Below are positions 7,696 through 17,660 of a stretch of DNA of 51,184 nt, one piece after another; the stretch's first letter is position 1; the number at the start of each line of letters is the position of its first letter. The DNA is taken from positions 1-51,184 of IMG/VR virus record IMGVR_UViG_3300046724_000096, one strand, 5' to 3'. The translations under genes and the position numbers were made by a program. A model generated the notes under the pieces. The model ran no database searches, was not told where the DNA came from, and worked only from the letters and a program-made list of their open reading frames with translations. Source of the stretch: a virus.

Positions 7696-9906
7696 TCATT
7701 GAACCAGCGGAATCCAATAATCCGCGCCGCCATAGCTGATCTTCAGATACTTCACGACTGTCTGCGGAGTTGTCGGCCCGGTTCCGCCACCCTTCGTCGT
7801 CGTCGTGACTGTCGTTCCCGCAGATCCAGTACCGAATCCAGCGGTGATACCAAGGCCAAGTAAGCCGCCAGCGCCAACTGGAGTCGCTCCCGCAATCGTG
7901 ACTGGGCCAGCAATGGCCGTCGTCGCACCGCCAGTCGCGATAGCGACCTGATCCGAGGCGTCAATGCCGATGGCTGGAACATTGGCGGAATTTGCCGCAT
8001 TCCGACCCGATAGCCCAGCAGAGTTCGGCGTAACGAGCGGAGCGTCTGGCGCCACCACGCCACCGAAGCCGCAATAGCCGCGTGAAATCGCAAGCCCAAG
8101 GATGTCGTTATCACACCAGACGCCGTTGAAGCCCGTCGTCGAGACCGTAGCGCCAGCATTCAGATTGAAGAAGTTTCCGACAACCGGAAAACTGGATGAT
8201 GAGTTTACGTTCAGCGCAGTCTGTAGCCCCTCGTAGATATTCCCGCTAAATGTTCCTGCGAGTGAATTTCTCACGTAGTAGCCGTTATGGCTGCCGTCTG
8301 TGTAGTTGTTGATGATGTTCAAGCCACCGATCAACTGATGGTTCGGCGAAATGTAGAGCGCATAGCCCGCATTGGCCGGAGTGCATCCCATCGTGGTCGC
8401 GCAATCCTGCTCATAGCGCACGTTTTGGATGCTGACATTTCGTGAGTTGGAAGCGCCTGTGGTGTCATTCCAGTACAGCCCGTAAAGTCCCTGAACCCAA
8501 GCCTGATAGCCGTCCCATGTCACGTTCGTCAGGAATACACCGTCGTCGACGAGGAAGTTTGCCTGCGACGGGTCGGCGATTGTGTAGATATCCTGGAAGT
8601 GGAAGTGGTCCGCCGCGACGACTCCGGTGTTTGGATCGATACTAATGCGCACCGGCTGATCCGCGTTGAATGTCCAGCGCCGCGCTTCAAGGGTTTGGCG
8701 CCCCTGAACGCGCACGCCGGTACTGCCGGCCGTTGCGTCATGCCAATTTGAGATCGCGATATTGTCGGCCGTGAATTCTTCCGCGTCTACCAAGCACAGC
8801 GCGGTCTTCACATGCGTCGTGTCGCCGGTCGCATCGAATGCTAGATCGCGCACCTCGTTCTGTGCGATTGCGGCAGCACTGCCAAGTTGGAATTTGAGAG
8901 CGCACAGATTAGAAGACCCCGGGTTGAATTTCCATATTGTCGATTGAGGACCGGCGCCCCAGATGGATTCGCGACTCGTGGAGATCGTCACCGTCGAGGT
9001 CGTGAGATACGTTCCCTGATTGAATTTAATCCTCGCAACTCCCGCACCGTCGACCGCCGCCTGAATTGGAATCGTGTCATCCGTGACGCCATCGCCCACC
9101 GCACCCCACCACTGCGGATACACTTCGGGAACCTGCGTCGAAACAATACTGAACGTGCCTGAGCCGGAGAAGTGCTGTGAGATCGACCCTTCGATGCTTC
9201 CGTGAATCGTGACGGTGATTCCACCGCCAGCCGTGAGCCTGCCGCCTTCTGGGAAGTACCACGTCATCGTGGATGGCTGACTTAGATTAACGACGGTTGC
9301 TGCGGTCCCGGTTGGCCAGATGAGCGTGATCGGCTTCGTAACTCCGGTGAACACATCGGCCGTTATGCTCTGCGCACCCTGAAGATTGGAGCAGTCGACA
9401 ATTCCGCCCGTTCCCGGCAAGAGCGCGACCGCCGCAGTAAACTTCGCACCAAAATTCGCACCTGTCGTGCAGTATTGCCGATTATTGATCGATGTGAACG
9501 TCACGAGTCCGGCAGTAATCAACTCCGAAAGATCGTAAACCGGATCCACTTGCCGGATGAGCGCTCCGACATTCACGCCGTTGCACTTCGTTCCGGTGAG
9601 AGGAGCCGCCGCATAGATCGTGAACCTGTAACTCGTGGGCAACAAGAATATCTGGACGAAGGAACTGCCGTTGACCGGCTCGCCTGCCGTGTTTAAGCGA
9701 ATCGGATTCTGATTCGGCGTCCCGAGCGCAGAGTCCTGATAGGTCGCCGTCCAGTTTGTCGCGCTTCCGCTTGCCGTCGTACAGACGAAGCCGTTCGCGA
9801 TTGGCGCGTTGCCGTTCTTAAACTGCGGCGTGATCCAGGGGGCGATGGAGGAGGACTGCCCGAAGGCCGGAGCCGCTGCGAGAAGAATGGCGAGAATTAG
9901 TTTCAT
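7696..9906 (-). CDS. Tail fibre/spike with signal peptide and beta-helix
   Basis: A 736-residue protein. I place the start at 9906 because that ATG overlaps the upstream stop (ATGA) and opens a clear Sec signal peptide (MKLILAILLAAAPAFGQ). The next about 110 residues match the usual tailspike virion-binding pattern (TYQDSALGTPNQNPIRLNTAG). Then comes a beta-helix with the classical entry phrase WWGAVGDGVTDDT (about residue 265), followed by many Asn/Gly/Ser-rich coils. Such proteins bind or cut surface polysaccharide. A signal peptide ahead of a virion-binding domain is unexpected. The N-terminal region is paralogous to that of the neighbouring fibre. Confidence 0.8.
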   Translation of the reverse strand: MKLILAILLAAAPAFGQSSSIAPWITPQFKNGNAPIANGFVCTTASGSATNWTATYQDSALGTPNQNPIRLNTAGEPVNGSSFVQIFLLPTSYRFTIYAAAPLTGTKCNGVNVGALIRQVDPVYDLSELITAGLVTFTSINNRQYCTTGANFGAKFTAAVALLPGTGGIVDCSNLQGAQSITADVFTGVTKPITLIWPTGTAATVVNLSQPSTMTWYFPEGGRLTAGGGITVTIHGSIEGSISQHFSGSGTFSIVSTQVPEVYPQWWGAVGDGVTDDTIPIQAAVDGAGVARIKFNQGTYLTTSTVTISTSRESIWGAGPQSTIWKFNPGSSNLCALKFQLGSAAAIAQNEVRDLAFDATGDTTHVKTALCLVDAEEFTADNIAISNWHDATAGSTGVRVQGRQTLEARRWTFNADQPVRISIDPNTGVVAADHFHFQDIYTIADPSQANFLVDDGVFLTNVTWDGYQAWVQGLYGLYWNDTTGASNSRNVSIQNVRYEQDCATTMGCTPANAGYALYISPNHQLIGGLNIINNYTDGSHNGYYVRNSLAGTFSGNIYEGLQTALNVNSSSSFPVVGNFFNLNAGATVSTTGFNGVWCDNDILGLAISRGYCGFGGVVAPDAPLVTPNSAGLSGRNAANSANVPAIGIDASDQVAIATGGATTAIAGPVTIAGATPVGAGGLLGLGITAGFGTGSAGTTVTTTTKGGGTGPTTPQTVVKYLKISYGGADYWIPLVQ

Positions 9907-11897
9907 CGGACCCGCCTTGCTGCAAGATAGCCGTAGCCGGTCAGCGACGACGCGGTGAACGACGGCTTCACGATCAAGCATACCTTCGTCGTCCCAGAAA
10001 GGCTGTAGCGGAATGGGGGAAAGCCCTTCGCTATCTCGATCGCCGTTGGAATCTCTGCCGGTTGACCGTCAGCCGTGTAAGCACCGGGCACGCCGAACGC
10101 AGCAGCCGGAGCCACGTCGCAGTTACCTGCACCGCCCGACTTGCCTGAGCCCTGAATGAAATCCGTTACGCTCGTCGTTCCCGCCGCTCCATACTGCGCT
10201 ACGCCCCACACTTCCCAGTCGCCAGCCGTGAGCGTGAGTGTCGTGATCGAAGAGGCGCTCCCTGATGCCAGCACGACGGCAGAGCCGGATGCGAGAGTTG
10301 AGTCTTTAAATTCGCCGACGATTCCCACGGCGGCGTCATCGTTGGTCGTCGTTCCCACAATGCCGCCGGTAACCGTCAAGGTTTCCGACTGGCAGGTTTT
10401 CGTAACATTCTTCAGGATGCAGCCGTTCCAGTGAACCGCGGCGATCGTGATAGTCGCCGATCCAGAAGTAGCCCTCACATTGTCCGTGCTGAGGTCATTC
10501 ACCGATGAATCGATGTCGTAGGCGACTCCAGTACCGTCGTAGATGTGGTCCGCGAGCGCGGCCGTAAACACGGTTCGCAGCTTAACGCCACGGATGGAGG
10601 CGTTCACTCGAAGGCCCTCGATACGGAGGCCATAAAGAACACTATTGCGTTCGATGTCGAAACAGTAACTCGTCGCCACCGGCTGCTGCTCGCACTCCGT
10701 ATCAATCCAAGTCATCATGTCGGATGTTTGCGAGGTCGTCGTGTCGATTTGCTGAACGCCCGCACCGCCGATGATTGCGTTATGCACCGCCGTCCATCGC
10801 GTGATGTTGACGCCGGTATCGATCTGAATTGTAGCTGCTGGCGTTCCACTTGTCGGCCCGATCCATTCGTTGTTGATGAGACTCAGGAAGTCACAATCGA
10901 TCGTCGAGTTCGGATTGTCGGCAACGTGAAGCGGGATGTCGGCCTGAACGTAATTGCCGAGTAGGTACGTGGATTCGCGCCCTTCCAACTTGATGCCTTC
11001 GTTGTTGTTCGTGGAACCAGACAAGTTGGTGTAGACGTTCTCGATGTGGATATTCGACGTGTCAACGAGTTCGATACCGATTTTCTTGAAGTTGTTTGTC
11101 CCGAGAATCTCGATATTCTTGATGCAGCCAAAGAAGATTTCGGAGCCGCCGTTCGCGAACTTAATGAATGAGCCGGTACTTCCAGGACCATAGGTAATAA
11201 GTGAGGACTGTTGAGCGCCAGGCCCTTGAACGCAAAATCCGTCGCCTGAATTGCTAATGCCTGCGGTCGCGGTCAGGCTGGGCGGAAGAATTAGCGTCAC
11301 ATTGCTTTTGCTATTCGTGATGGCGGTCGAGACGGTCCCCAGGATGATCCCGCTCGCATCTGCGATGCCGCCGGTTGAAGGAAGATCCACCATGCAGGCG
11401 TTAATCTTCGCGCCAGCATCCGCCCCCGCAAACTGATCGCACTTTCGCACCGCGTTCAGGTTCTTAACGTTGACGACGTTGAAAGTGACGGGAGAAATCA
11501 GCCCGGCAATCAGGAGTTGGGCGAGATCGTAAACGTTGTCGCGCTGCCAGATGAGTGAGCCGACATCCTCTCCGTTGCAGAGATTACCTGTCCCTGCAGC
11601 GTACAGAGTAATTCGGTACTGTGCCGCAGTCAGGAAGATCGGGATGAGTGTCGTGCCGCTCACAGCCCGCCCAGAGTTATTCAGTTGGATCGGGTTGGCG
11701 TTCGGCGTGACGAGCAGGGAATCGAGGTAGGTGGCAAGAGGGTTGGATGTACCGCTCGCTTCCGTGCAGACGAATCCACGGCTTACCGGCGAAACGCCGT
11801 TGACGTTCGTGAATACCGGATAGATGCTCGGCATCAGTCCGCCGCTCTGACCAAACGCAGGCGAGGCGAGCAGGAGAATGAGTAGGAGTCTCTTCAA
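9903..11897 (-). CDS. Second tail fibre/spike with signal peptide and beta-helix
   Basis: A 664-residue protein. The chosen start is TTG at 11897, one base after the upstream stop, giving the signal peptide MKRLLLILLLASPAFGQ; the 16 extra codons upstream are implausible. The N-terminal domain parallels the neighbouring fibre (TYLDSLLVTPNANPIQLNNSG; VYDLAQLLIAGL versus VYDLSELITAGL). A beta-helix-type region follows (DLPSTGGIADASG at about 175), and then a compact beta domain at the C-terminus. It is probably an adhesin or depolymerase arising by tandem duplication. No catalytic residues can be assigned. Confidence 0.75.
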   Translation of the reverse strand: MKRLLLILLLASPAFGQSGGLMPSIYPVFTNVNGVSPVSRGFVCTEASGTSNPLATYLDSLLVTPNANPIQLNNSGRAVSGTTLIPIFLTAAQYRITLYAAGTGNLCNGEDVGSLIWQRDNVYDLAQLLIAGLISPVTFNVVNVKNLNAVRKCDQFAGADAGAKINACMVDLPSTGGIADASGIILGTVSTAITNSKSNVTLILPPSLTATAGISNSGDGFCVQGPGAQQSSLITYGPGSTGSFIKFANGGSEIFFGCIKNIEILGTNNFKKIGIELVDTSNIHIENVYTNLSGSTNNNEGIKLEGRESTYLLGNYVQADIPLHVADNPNSTIDCDFLSLINNEWIGPTSGTPAATIQIDTGVNITRWTAVHNAIIGGAGVQQIDTTTSQTSDMMTWIDTECEQQPVATSYCFDIERNSVLYGLRIEGLRVNASIRGVKLRTVFTAALADHIYDGTGVAYDIDSSVNDLSTDNVRATSGSATITIAAVHWNGCILKNVTKTCQSETLTVTGGIVGTTTNDDAAVGIVGEFKDSTLASGSAVVLASGSASSITTLTLTAGDWEVWGVAQYGAAGTTSVTDFIQGSGKSGGAGNCDVAPAAAFGVPGAYTADGQPAEIPTAIEIAKGFPPFRYSLSGTTKVCLIVKPSFTASSLTGYGYLAARRVR

Positions 11898-11898
11898 G

Positions 11899-12222
11899 CT
11901 ACACCGTCTCCGTTCCGGAAATCGTTCCCGTGATACCGGCGGCACTCGCCTGCCACTGGATCGTGCCGGCGGCAGGGATGACGTGATTCACAAGCTCGTA
12001 GGCAATGAACCGACCGAGCGCGGCGATGGCATAGGTCTTGACGACATTGTGGGCATCGTCGGCACCATCAAGCCAGAGCGTAATCGTGAGAGGCCCAGCG
12101 GTCGTGTTCGAAAAGGTTGCCTGCTTCACCTGAGACTGAGTGTTCACAGGAGCCGTGTAGGCAACCGCTGGCGAGGCATTCGGCACAACCGAAGGTCCGG
12201 CAAATCGTTTAAGACTGACCAT
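11899..12222 (-). CDS. Small beta-rich virion-associated protein
   Basis: A 107-residue protein rich in T, V, A and G with alternating hydrophobic strands (for example GPLTITLWLDGADD), suggesting an Ig-like or jelly-roll fold. It lies between a coiled-coil peptide and the fibre genes, a place where phages encode small tail or fibre accessory proteins. No signal peptide. ATG start overlaps the upstream frame by 14 bases. Function is inferred from context only. Confidence 0.6.
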   Translation of the reverse strand: MVSLKRFAGPSVVPNASPAVAYTAPVNTQSQVKQATFSNTTAGPLTITLWLDGADDAHNVVKTYAIAALGRFIAYELVNHVIPAAGTIQWQASAAGITGTISGTETV

Positions 12223-12364
12223 TCAACTTCTCCAGTTCTGCCGCCATGAATGCGAGAGTGTTTTCGGCGACGCTGAGTTGAAAGCGCAATGTCGCAGCCT
12301 GAGTCTTGATGCCCTCGATGTTCTTCTCGAGGAGCACCTTTTGCATTTTCTGTTCTTCTGTCAT
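12209..12364 (-). CDS. 51-aa coiled-coil protein
   Basis: An ATG at 12364 overlaps the upstream stop (ATGA) and opens MTEEQKMQKVLLEKNIEGI, continuing as a single long helix with Leu/Val/Ile spacing to LEKLNGQS. It overlaps the next gene start by 14 bases. The length and helix suggest a small tail or fibre chaperone-like helical protein, but nothing specific is recognised. Confidence 0.6.
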   Translation of the reverse strand: MTEEQKMQKVLLEKNIEGIKTQAATLRFQLSVAENTLAFMAAELEKLNGQS

Positions 12365-13242
12365 GCGAAGTTCGTGATAATCCCGTTGGTGAACGTGAGT
12401 GTTTTTCCGACAAGCGATCCAGTCGTGAGCGTTCCGGTGATCCCCGGAGTCCCGTTTGCCTGAAAGTTAGTTACCGCATTGACGATTCCTGGAAATGTGG
12501 CGAGCCCTGTATTGTCGATCGCTAGCACTGGAGTCCCGTTCACCGACACGTTGAAGTTGCCGACTGCCAGGAAGTCCAAATCTCCGCTCGTGACGTTCTG
12601 GAAGGTTACGGTTCCGGCGGCCGAGTAAGTGGCGGACGAGACTGAATTCGCCACCATGTTGCCGCTTGAATCCACCGTGAACTGGTGACTCGCTCCAATG
12701 TCGAGCGTCTTTGTCGGGGCCGCGTTCAGGAGCGCGAGACGATGATTGGTGCTATCCCAGAAGAAGCGCGCGTTATCCTCGGAGATCACCCCGCCCGTCC
12801 CGATAAATGGCACAGAGCCAGCCGTCAGCCCGGTCAGCGTAATTCCGGCGAATGTCGGCGCGTCGCTCATGCTGAGACCCTGCGGCAGCGAGATCGGCTC
12901 GTAACTCGCGAGGCGCTCCAGGTCGGCAATCTGCGCGGAATAGTCCTGCGGGACGCTCTGTGTGGCCAGGGCGAGCGCCGCCTCGTCCTGCGCCTGAACG
13001 GCTGTCGTATTCTGGACAAGATCGCCGGAGAGGGCGTAGGTCGCGGCAACGTCGATCACCTGCGAGACCTGCGAGAACATCTTTTCCCACTGTGCAATCC
13101 GCCGCTGCCACACCGGCTCGATAATCAGGCCGGCGCTTCCATGCTGCCGAATCTCGGCAAAAGATTCTGGGGTGACGCGAACAAGTGGCGTTCTGAATTC
13201 CAGTCCTTCCACCTGAATCCCGGCGATCGTGATAATTGGCAT
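12361..13242 (-). CDS. Tail fibre-like protein
   Basis: A 293-residue protein without a signal peptide. A helical N-terminal part (about 25-110, with DVAATYALSGDLVQN) precedes repetitive short strands of the kind found in trimeric fibre shafts (VPFIGTGGVISEDNARFFWD; NHRLALLN; TKTLDIGASHQFTVDSSG). It is likely a collar or fibre-attachment component. The start overlaps the upstream stop (TAATG) and the end overlaps the next gene (ATGA). Confidence 0.65.
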   Translation of the reverse strand: MPIITIAGIQVEGLEFRTPLVRVTPESFAEIRQHGSAGLIIEPVWQRRIAQWEKMFSQVSQVIDVAATYALSGDLVQNTTAVQAQDEAALALATQSVPQDYSAQIADLERLASYEPISLPQGLSMSDAPTFAGITLTGLTAGSVPFIGTGGVISEDNARFFWDSTNHRLALLNAAPTKTLDIGASHQFTVDSSGNMVANSVSSATYSAAGTVTFQNVTSGDLDFLAVGNFNVSVNGTPVLAIDNTGLATFPGIVNAVTNFQANGTPGITGTLTTGSLVGKTLTFTNGIITNFA

Positions 13243-14861
13243 TACGAATCACAAGCGTCCGCGTTCATCGCCGCCTGCACGATGGCCGTCTTTACCGGAG
13301 ACGTCCCACTGATTTCCCAGACGCGATCCCGGCCCATCCCGCAGCGCACCCAGTAGATTCTCTTGTTGAAGTCGCCAGCCCGGCCCATATCCCGGCTGAA
13401 GAACGGCCCGTAGCTGACTCCGCCATCGTTCGACCAACGCAGCGAGACCGAAGGGCGAGTGCCATAATCGTAGAATCCGAGTGGCGTCATCACTGAGGGC
13501 TGAGGCATCGCAAGGTCTTGATCGTAAGGCTGATAGTTGTAGATGGCCTGCATGGCATCCGACTGAGCCTGCGTGATGGTGGTTGCGCCCACGAGACTCG
13601 CGAGATCCGCAGCGAACGTCACCGGGTCGACGCTGTGATCGTTGAGCCATATCGGTGTCGTCGTCCCCACACCAACCTGCATAAAAAGACCAAACCTGCG
13701 ATAAATGACACGCTTCCCATCTGCGGCTTGGTGAGGTGCCCGGCGCTCCCATCGGATCGGATAGCCGAAGTCCGAGAAGAAATCGGGGCTCATCTCGTAT
13801 AGCATCCCGTTTCCGTAATCGCCGCCGTAAATCTTCGCGAAGGCGGAAGCGTAGAAGTTCACACGATGTCGCTCGTAAACATTCGTCGCCGAGTTCCAGA
13901 ACGCAAGCTGATACCACATCCCGGTCGAGACGTCGTACTCCCAACTCTCGTTCGCCGAGGGGAACGTCAGCCGCAGGCACGAGTGGCCGTTTAGCTGGTA
14001 GGTGCTCATGATCGCGTCATCGTGGCGCCGGTACGTCCGGAAAGCATTCTCGACCGCATGATTGCTCACGCGCGTCGGAGTGTACCCATTCGCGCGCCAT
14101 ACCATGTGATCGCCATCCTTGTTCCGCCCCAGCCAGAAGATCGAGTTGTCGAGCTTCGCCAGGGCAAACTTTGCCGCCAGGCCCATCTCAATCACGCCGG
14201 CTGAAACCGGAACGAACGGCGCATTCGGATCCGTACCCACCGTGAAGACCTGCGTGCGTCGATTCCCGAAGAGCCACAATTCCTGAAAGGCCACGATCAT
14301 ATTGACGAGGGCGTTGGGATAGGCTTCTGCGGTCTGGAAGTTTAGAGCATCCCAGGTCACACCATCGTCGATCGAAAAGTAAAATTGATTCCGCGCCCCA
14401 TTCGTGCCCTCGGCGATCGCGATGACGTAGCCGGCCAATACCGATACGGCGAGCGGAGTGAACGGCGTCACCGGCTGCGTGAGCGCGCCGCTCAGACGAT
14501 ACAGGATATTCGCCGCCACGATGAACAGTGCCGTGGCTGAGGCATCCATGCTCACCGGAAGGCCGTCATCGCCGATCGGCCCAAATGTCCCGCTGACCGA
14601 GGCGTCGGAAACCAGATCGTAAATCGTGTCGTCCTGCACGTCGAAGAGGTGATCGTTCAATTCGAGCAACCCGCGGCAGGTTAGCTTCGTGCGGTTCAGC
14701 GTCGATGCCACGCTCTTCAGCCCATGCGAGCGATACATCACGTACTGGTTGCGTCCGGCTCCAGATTCGATCTTCTCGAGGTAGAGATTCTTGCAGGTCT
14801 GAATCTCCGCCTTCGAGGAGAAGAGTTGGTAGAAAGGCCCGATCAGCGCGGGAAAGTCCAA
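13242..14861 (-). CDS. P22 gp10-like tail hub / packaged DNA stabilization protein
   Basis: A 539-residue protein with the characteristic opening of the family (FYQLFSSKAEIQTCKNLYLE) and repeated beta-propeller-like strands with W, Y and G (for example YVIAIAEGTNG; FQELWLFGNRRTQVF; IFWLGRNKDGDHMVW). In P22, gp10 binds gp4 below the portal, closes the channel and carries the spikes and needle. TTG start directly abuts the upstream stop. A gp4-like gene lies in the same operon at 21552, so both tail-hub factors are present but are separated by exported-type proteins and lysis genes. Confidence 0.8.
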   Translation of the reverse strand: MDFPALIGPFYQLFSSKAEIQTCKNLYLEKIESGAGRNQYVMYRSHGLKSVASTLNRTKLTCRGLLELNDHLFDVQDDTIYDLVSDASVSGTFGPIGDDGLPVSMDASATALFIVAANILYRLSGALTQPVTPFTPLAVSVLAGYVIAIAEGTNGARNQFYFSIDDGVTWDALNFQTAEAYPNALVNMIVAFQELWLFGNRRTQVFTVGTDPNAPFVPVSAGVIEMGLAAKFALAKLDNSIFWLGRNKDGDHMVWRANGYTPTRVSNHAVENAFRTYRRHDDAIMSTYQLNGHSCLRLTFPSANESWEYDVSTGMWYQLAFWNSATNVYERHRVNFYASAFAKIYGGDYGNGMLYEMSPDFFSDFGYPIRWERRAPHQAADGKRVIYRRFGLFMQVGVGTTTPIWLNDHSVDPVTFAADLASLVGATTITQAQSDAMQAIYNYQPYDQDLAMPQPSVMTPLGFYDYGTRPSVSLRWSNDGGVSYGPFFSRDMGRAGDFNKRIYWVRCGMGRDRVWEISGTSPVKTAIVQAAMNADACDS

Positions 14862-17660
14862 CTAATGCTTGCCTTTCAGTAATACTCCAGCCCGACCGCC
14901 AGGGCCAGTCGTCACGACTGAAAACTGAGTGCTGGTCGTGCCGGTAACTCCAGTCGCATTCGCGTCGAGCCTACAGGCCCCAGGTGTTCCCGTCAGTGTC
15001 CCCGTGGTTGTCGTGAAGAGTCCGAGGATGGCTGCCCCGGAAACAGTCCCGCCAAGGGTTTGACCTAAGCAGGTTCCGGCATGTTTCGAGAGTGTAATCA
15101 CCCGCGTATCGTTGCAGGTGACGTTACTCGCATCTTGCACGGCCACGATGGTTGTCCCGAAGCTGACTCCCGACGGCGCATTTGCGGGCTGATCCGTAAA
15201 TGCCAAATGATCCGGAGTGCAGGGTGTCGAGATCGTAAAGGTGTTGCTGACGCCTGCCGTCAGAGCGGCATCGGTTGCGGTGATCGAGCCGCTTCCTATG
15301 GTTGTGGTGACGTTCAAATCGGTGAAGGTTGCGATGCCGGCGACGGCCGCTTTCGTGAGCGTTCCGGCGAGAGTCCCCCACGTCGCCCCGGCCGTCTTCG
15401 CGACAGTCACATTGCTCGTGTCGGTATTGCAGAGCACATTGCTCGCGTTATAGACGCCGACCGTCACCGTGCCGAGTGTGGCCGCTAGTCCGGCATTCTG
15501 CGGTTGCGCGATAAAGGTCAAATGATCCGGCGTGCACCCCCCGGCATTGGCTTCGTAGTACCCGATAGAGGCGTTGGCGGTCGTGAACGGCCATCCAGAG
15601 GACGAGCCATTGAACATCGTCAGCGCCTTGGCCTTATTCGCCGCCTGACTCGTGTTCAGGATGACCATGCTCGTCGCATCGGTGCCATTCTGAAAGCTTG
15701 GATTCGTGGTTTTGCCGATGCTGTTCGTATCTTGGCCGGTTCCCGTCGTAAACCCGCCGAGAGACAGGTAACTCAGCGTCGTTGGTGAAGTCGTGCTATC
15801 GGTGAAGTCCCACTGCTTTCCCCAATTGTTGTCGTTATTGACCTGATAGAACAGATTGTTGTCCGCCGTGTAGCCCGTCACGGATGCGACGGTGATTGTC
15901 AAGTCTCGAGCGGGAGACGTTCCACCAGTGAACGCAGTACCGGGTATGACGAGCGTATCGTTCACCGCGCATCGACCCGCCGAATATCCCGGATCTCGAA
16001 TGAGGATGGCGGTGTAAACGCCTGCCGCAACCGTCACGTCGAAGGAAACTTGGTAAATGCCGCCAGAAGCCTTGACGCAGCTATTCGTGCCGCCCGTAGG
16101 CTTCTTGGCGGTGTAGGTTCCGGCCGTCACTCCTGTCGCGTCTCCGCTAATCGTGACGGCTTTAATCAGCCCATTCTGCCCGTTCACGAGAAGGTTCCCG
16201 TTCAGCGATTTTGCGATGTTGTTGTAAACCTCGCTCCAGCCGCCGGCGCTGTTCAGCCCGTCCCAGTTCACACCTATAGTGTTCGTGTTCCATGAATTAT
16301 GGAAGATGCGATACGGATAGACGGCTTGCTGCTTAAGGATCGCTTCACCGCCGCCGCCGTCGAAGTCGGCGTAACACTGGTTCCGAAAAATCCAAATCGG
16401 TCCATAAGCGATCGAGGTGCTGTTCGTGTTGAAGGCATGGCAGGTGTTGCCGTAGGCGCTCGGCTGACCATTCGTTCCGCAGCGCGGAGCCGTCGCGGTA
16501 TTGCAAACGGGAACCGTAGCCTGAGTGACGAGAATCCGGTTGTTCCACGACTTTGTGTTGATGTTCCAGCCTTTGCTCTCGTTGCCGTCATCCTTGAATC
16601 CGCTCGTCACGTTATCGTGAATGTTGTTGTTCTCGGTCTGGCAGTCATCGCTATCCGCCGTGATGGCATCGCGGAAGGAACCTGTGACGGTGTTGAACGC
16701 GACCACATTATGTGAATTACTGCACCAGGCGATCCCCGCTGATGGAGAATCATAGATTGGGCTTTGATTGCAGAGGTTGAGTTGAGCTGAAGCCGCCACC
16801 ACATTATTCAGTACATAGATTTTTGTGGCGCCATCCGTCAGGAAGATGCCGGTGTTGTTATAGCCGGCCGCTGTGCCGCTGCCGGGGCAGTCGGTCGCGA
16901 CCGTGCTTGCCGAGACAGATTGAATCGCGTTTCCGTTCACGATGATGTCATGGGCCGACGCGCCGATCACGATTCCAGACTTATTCGACTGCGGCAGAAC
17001 TAATTGCCTCACGATAATGAAACTGCCGGTGATGTTTAGGTCGGCATTCGTCCCACCAGTCAGAAGTGTCGTGCCTATCGCCTCACCTTCAATAACAACA
17101 TAGGAGCCGAGAGATCCTGTGGCGCTGATGGTAAACCCCGCCGCCTGCGAGTACGTTCCTGCATTGATATGCAGGAAGTTTTTCGTGCCGTTATTCAGCC
17201 CCGTGATGCAGGTATTCAGCGTCGAAAGGTCCGTCGCGGTGCAAGTCGTCGCGCCTTCACTCGGCGCCGTATTGTACGTCGTTGTCGAGTCCACCTCGAC
17301 CGGGTTCGATCCGCTCACGCCGTCCGCGTCGCTCCATGTGATCCGCACGTCATAACTCGTGTTGATGAGCAGTCCGATCACAATGCCGCGCGCTTCATTG
17401 ACGTTCGTGTTTGCAACGCCTGTAAGGTATTGGCGCCTGTCGATGAACGGCGCATAGGCCGCGATCCATGTCACATCCGAGTGCTTCTTGTACTCAATCA
17501 GCGCGGAGTTGTTTGCGTTGTCGTCGCCGGTGAACTTTGCCCGCACCGATAGCGTCGTATCGTTTGCGTTTACCGTCAGCACGCCGGTCGTCGTGGCGTT
17601 CGTCGCGGCAAGAGCCGGACTCGGAATCAGGAACGCGAGGATGAGAAGAATTCGTTTCAA
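14862..17660 (-). CDS. Large exported beta-helix protein with C-terminal Ig-like repeats
   Basis: A 932-residue protein starting at TTG 17660 in a TTGA overlap with the upstream stop. It begins with a clear signal peptide (MKRILLILAFLIPSPALA). A fibronectin-like strand region spans about 20-120 (SYDVRITWSDADG). A right-handed beta-helix with polysaccharide-lyase-like Asn-rich turns covers about 125-500. At the C-terminus lie two bacterial Ig-like repeats beginning DHLTFIAQPQNAG and DHLAFTDQPANAP. Likely a surface-glycan-binding or degrading protein. No tailspike virion-binding domain is obvious, so it might be truly secreted. Confidence 0.75.
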   Translation of the reverse strand: MKRILLILAFLIPSPALAATNATTTGVLTVNANDTTLSVRAKFTGDDNANNSALIEYKKHSDVTWIAAYAPFIDRRQYLTGVANTNVNEARGIVIGLLINTSYDVRITWSDADGVSGSNPVEVDSTTTYNTAPSEGATTCTATDLSTLNTCITGLNNGTKNFLHINAGTYSQAAGFTISATGSLGSYVVIEGEAIGTTLLTGGTNADLNITGSFIIVRQLVLPQSNKSGIVIGASAHDIIVNGNAIQSVSASTVATDCPGSGTAAGYNNTGIFLTDGATKIYVLNNVVAASAQLNLCNQSPIYDSPSAGIAWCSNSHNVVAFNTVTGSFRDAITADSDDCQTENNNIHDNVTSGFKDDGNESKGWNINTKSWNNRILVTQATVPVCNTATAPRCGTNGQPSAYGNTCHAFNTNSTSIAYGPIWIFRNQCYADFDGGGGEAILKQQAVYPYRIFHNSWNTNTIGVNWDGLNSAGGWSEVYNNIAKSLNGNLLVNGQNGLIKAVTISGDATGVTAGTYTAKKPTGGTNSCVKASGGIYQVSFDVTVAAGVYTAILIRDPGYSAGRCAVNDTLVIPGTAFTGGTSPARDLTITVASVTGYTADNNLFYQVNNDNNWGKQWDFTDSTTSPTTLSYLSLGGFTTGTGQDTNSIGKTTNPSFQNGTDATSMVILNTSQAANKAKALTMFNGSSSGWPFTTANASIGYYEANAGGCTPDHLTFIAQPQNAGLAATLGTVTVGVYNASNVLCNTDTSNVTVAKTAGATWGTLAGTLTKAAVAGIATFTDLNVTTTIGSGSITATDAALTAGVSNTFTISTPCTPDHLAFTDQPANAPSGVSFGTTIVAVQDASNVTCNDTRVITLSKHAGTCLGQTLGGTVSGAAILGLFTTTTGTLTGTPGACRLDANATGVTGTTSTQFSVVTTGPGGRAGVLLKGKH